24,308 nucleotides of DNA. Source: CAZOOR01 sp964581505. GTDB taxonomy: Bacteria > Bacteroidota > Ignavibacteria > Kapaibacteriales > UBA2268. The translations under genes and the position numbers were made by a program. The stretch spans positions 1-24,308 of the forward strand of contig CAZOOR010000043.1 of the NCBI GenBank assembly GCA_964581505.1, written 5' to 3'. Under the pieces are notes generated by a model. The model saw only the letters and a list, made by a program, of their open reading frames with translations. It was not told the origin of the DNA and ran no database searches. This document shows positions 23,943 to 24,308 of the stretch, one piece after another; the first letter of the stretch is position 1, and the number at the start of each line of letters is the position of its first letter.

Positions 23943-24143
23943 TAACCGCACTCTTTATGTGCGGTTATTATATTTATGGCTATATTTTTTCAATCTCGTA
24001 GGTACAATATCAATGTAACAGTACTCTCGCTGAGGGCGAGGGTGGAACAGCGGAACACCCCGTCAGACTGCGTCTGCCACCCCTCTGCGAGAGGAAATGA
24101 AAGGCAAGAGGTATATCCAAACCGCACCCTGAAGGATGCGGTT
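23943..24143 (+). repeat. Direct repeat B, copy 2
   Basis: 201 bp, same orientation and boundaries as 22887-23088, from TAACCGCACTCTTTATGTGC to the CCGCACCCTGAAGGATGCGG hairpin. Apparent reading frames through it reflect the repeat, not a gene. Confidence 0.9.
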
Positions 24144-24167
24144 AGTCTATTTGGCTGTTTGGGAACT

Positions 24168-24218
24168 CACCTCTCCGTCAAAGCTTCGCTTTGCCACCTC
24201 TCCTTGAACAAGGAGAGG
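24168..24218 (-). repeat. Inverted partial copy of repeat A core
   Basis: 51 bp that read, on the minus strand, like 13591-13642: CCTCTCC, a short loop, GGAGAGGTGGCAAAGCGAAG, CTTTGACGGAGAGGTG. It is followed by the GAGAGGAAATGAAAGGCAAA join motif and, at 24241-24268, a CTTCGCCTACGGCTCAGCAT unit related to the CGGCTCAATATGACGAACGC units at 13791 and 13946. This links the two repeat blocks in one family. Confidence 0.8.
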
Positions 24219-24308
24219 AAATGAAAGGCAAAAGACAATGGATGCTTCGCCTACGGCTCAGCATGACGACTTTCTTTCTTCGCCTGTTTCCCTGCTCCCC
24301 GACCCGTG

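Noticed and set aside
23976..24224. 82-codon plus-strand frame
   Set aside because: It lies entirely in repeat B copy 2 and the inverted repeat A core.

Overview
The window looks like low-GC chromosomal DNA from the Bacteroidota/Chlorobiota (FCB) group. Five or six genes end in a type IX secretion (T9SS) type A C-terminal sorting domain, and several have a -7 element of the TAnnTTTG type used in this phylum. The tmRNA tag reads ANNNYAMAA; its YAMAA ending resembles the tag I recall for Chlorobium (ADDYSYAMAA) more than the usual Bacteroides tag (GENNYALAA). A Chlorobi/Ignavibacteria/Kapabacteria-like member is therefore my best guess. This rests on recalled motifs, not on a search.

Layout. 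1-1230: the end of an unknown ORF, a decayed AbiEii-type nucleotidyltransferase toxin gene and a small TPR-like gene. 1239-1597: the tmRNA gene ssrA (minus). 1896-3794: a secreted Omp28-like T9SS protein (minus). 4046-6028: a tight three-gene minus operon of an AraC/GyrI-type regulator, a four-helix membrane protein and a GNAT/YoaP-type acetyltransferase. 6249-9025: two plus-strand T9SS genes that share an N-terminal domain, the first also carrying an Omp28-like CxxC region. 9670-10824: a secreted protein with a possible jelly-roll lectin/lyase fold. 10948-12093: an alanine dehydrogenase/carboxyethylornithine synthase-family enzyme (minus). 12418-12734: a small membrane protein gene broken by a one-base frameshift. 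12745-13236: a small T9SS protein. 13500-14165: a GC-richer block of interspersed repeats that contains a stray T9SS sorting-domain fragment. 14203-19211: a three-gene minus operon (FG-GAP/ASPIC/ASH-repeat T9SS protein, lipoprotein, ribD). 19508-22326: a TCA-cycle cluster of mitochondrial-type citrate synthase, a small lipoprotein and malate dehydrogenase. 22390-24308: a second repeat block, whose two ~200-bp direct repeats enclose two small genes.

How the genes fit together. The housekeeping parts are ssrA, ribD, citrate synthase and mdh. The rest is largely envelope and secretome: proteins carried out by Sec and then T9SS, with CxxC-containing Omp28-like domains, adhesin-like repeats and calcium-binding FG-GAP repeats. 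The regulator-membrane protein-acetyltransferase operon resembles a small-molecule-responsive detoxification unit. The most intriguing locus is 23240-23741. It has a candidate promoter, a Gly/Ala-rich glycine-zipper peptide resembling class II bacteriocin-like peptides, and a two-helix membrane protein that could be its immunity partner. It lies between long direct repeats, and the peptide's apparent ATG start is put out of frame by one missing A in an A5 run. The broken membrane gene at 12418-12734 shows the same kind of defect (A5 where A6 would restore the frame).
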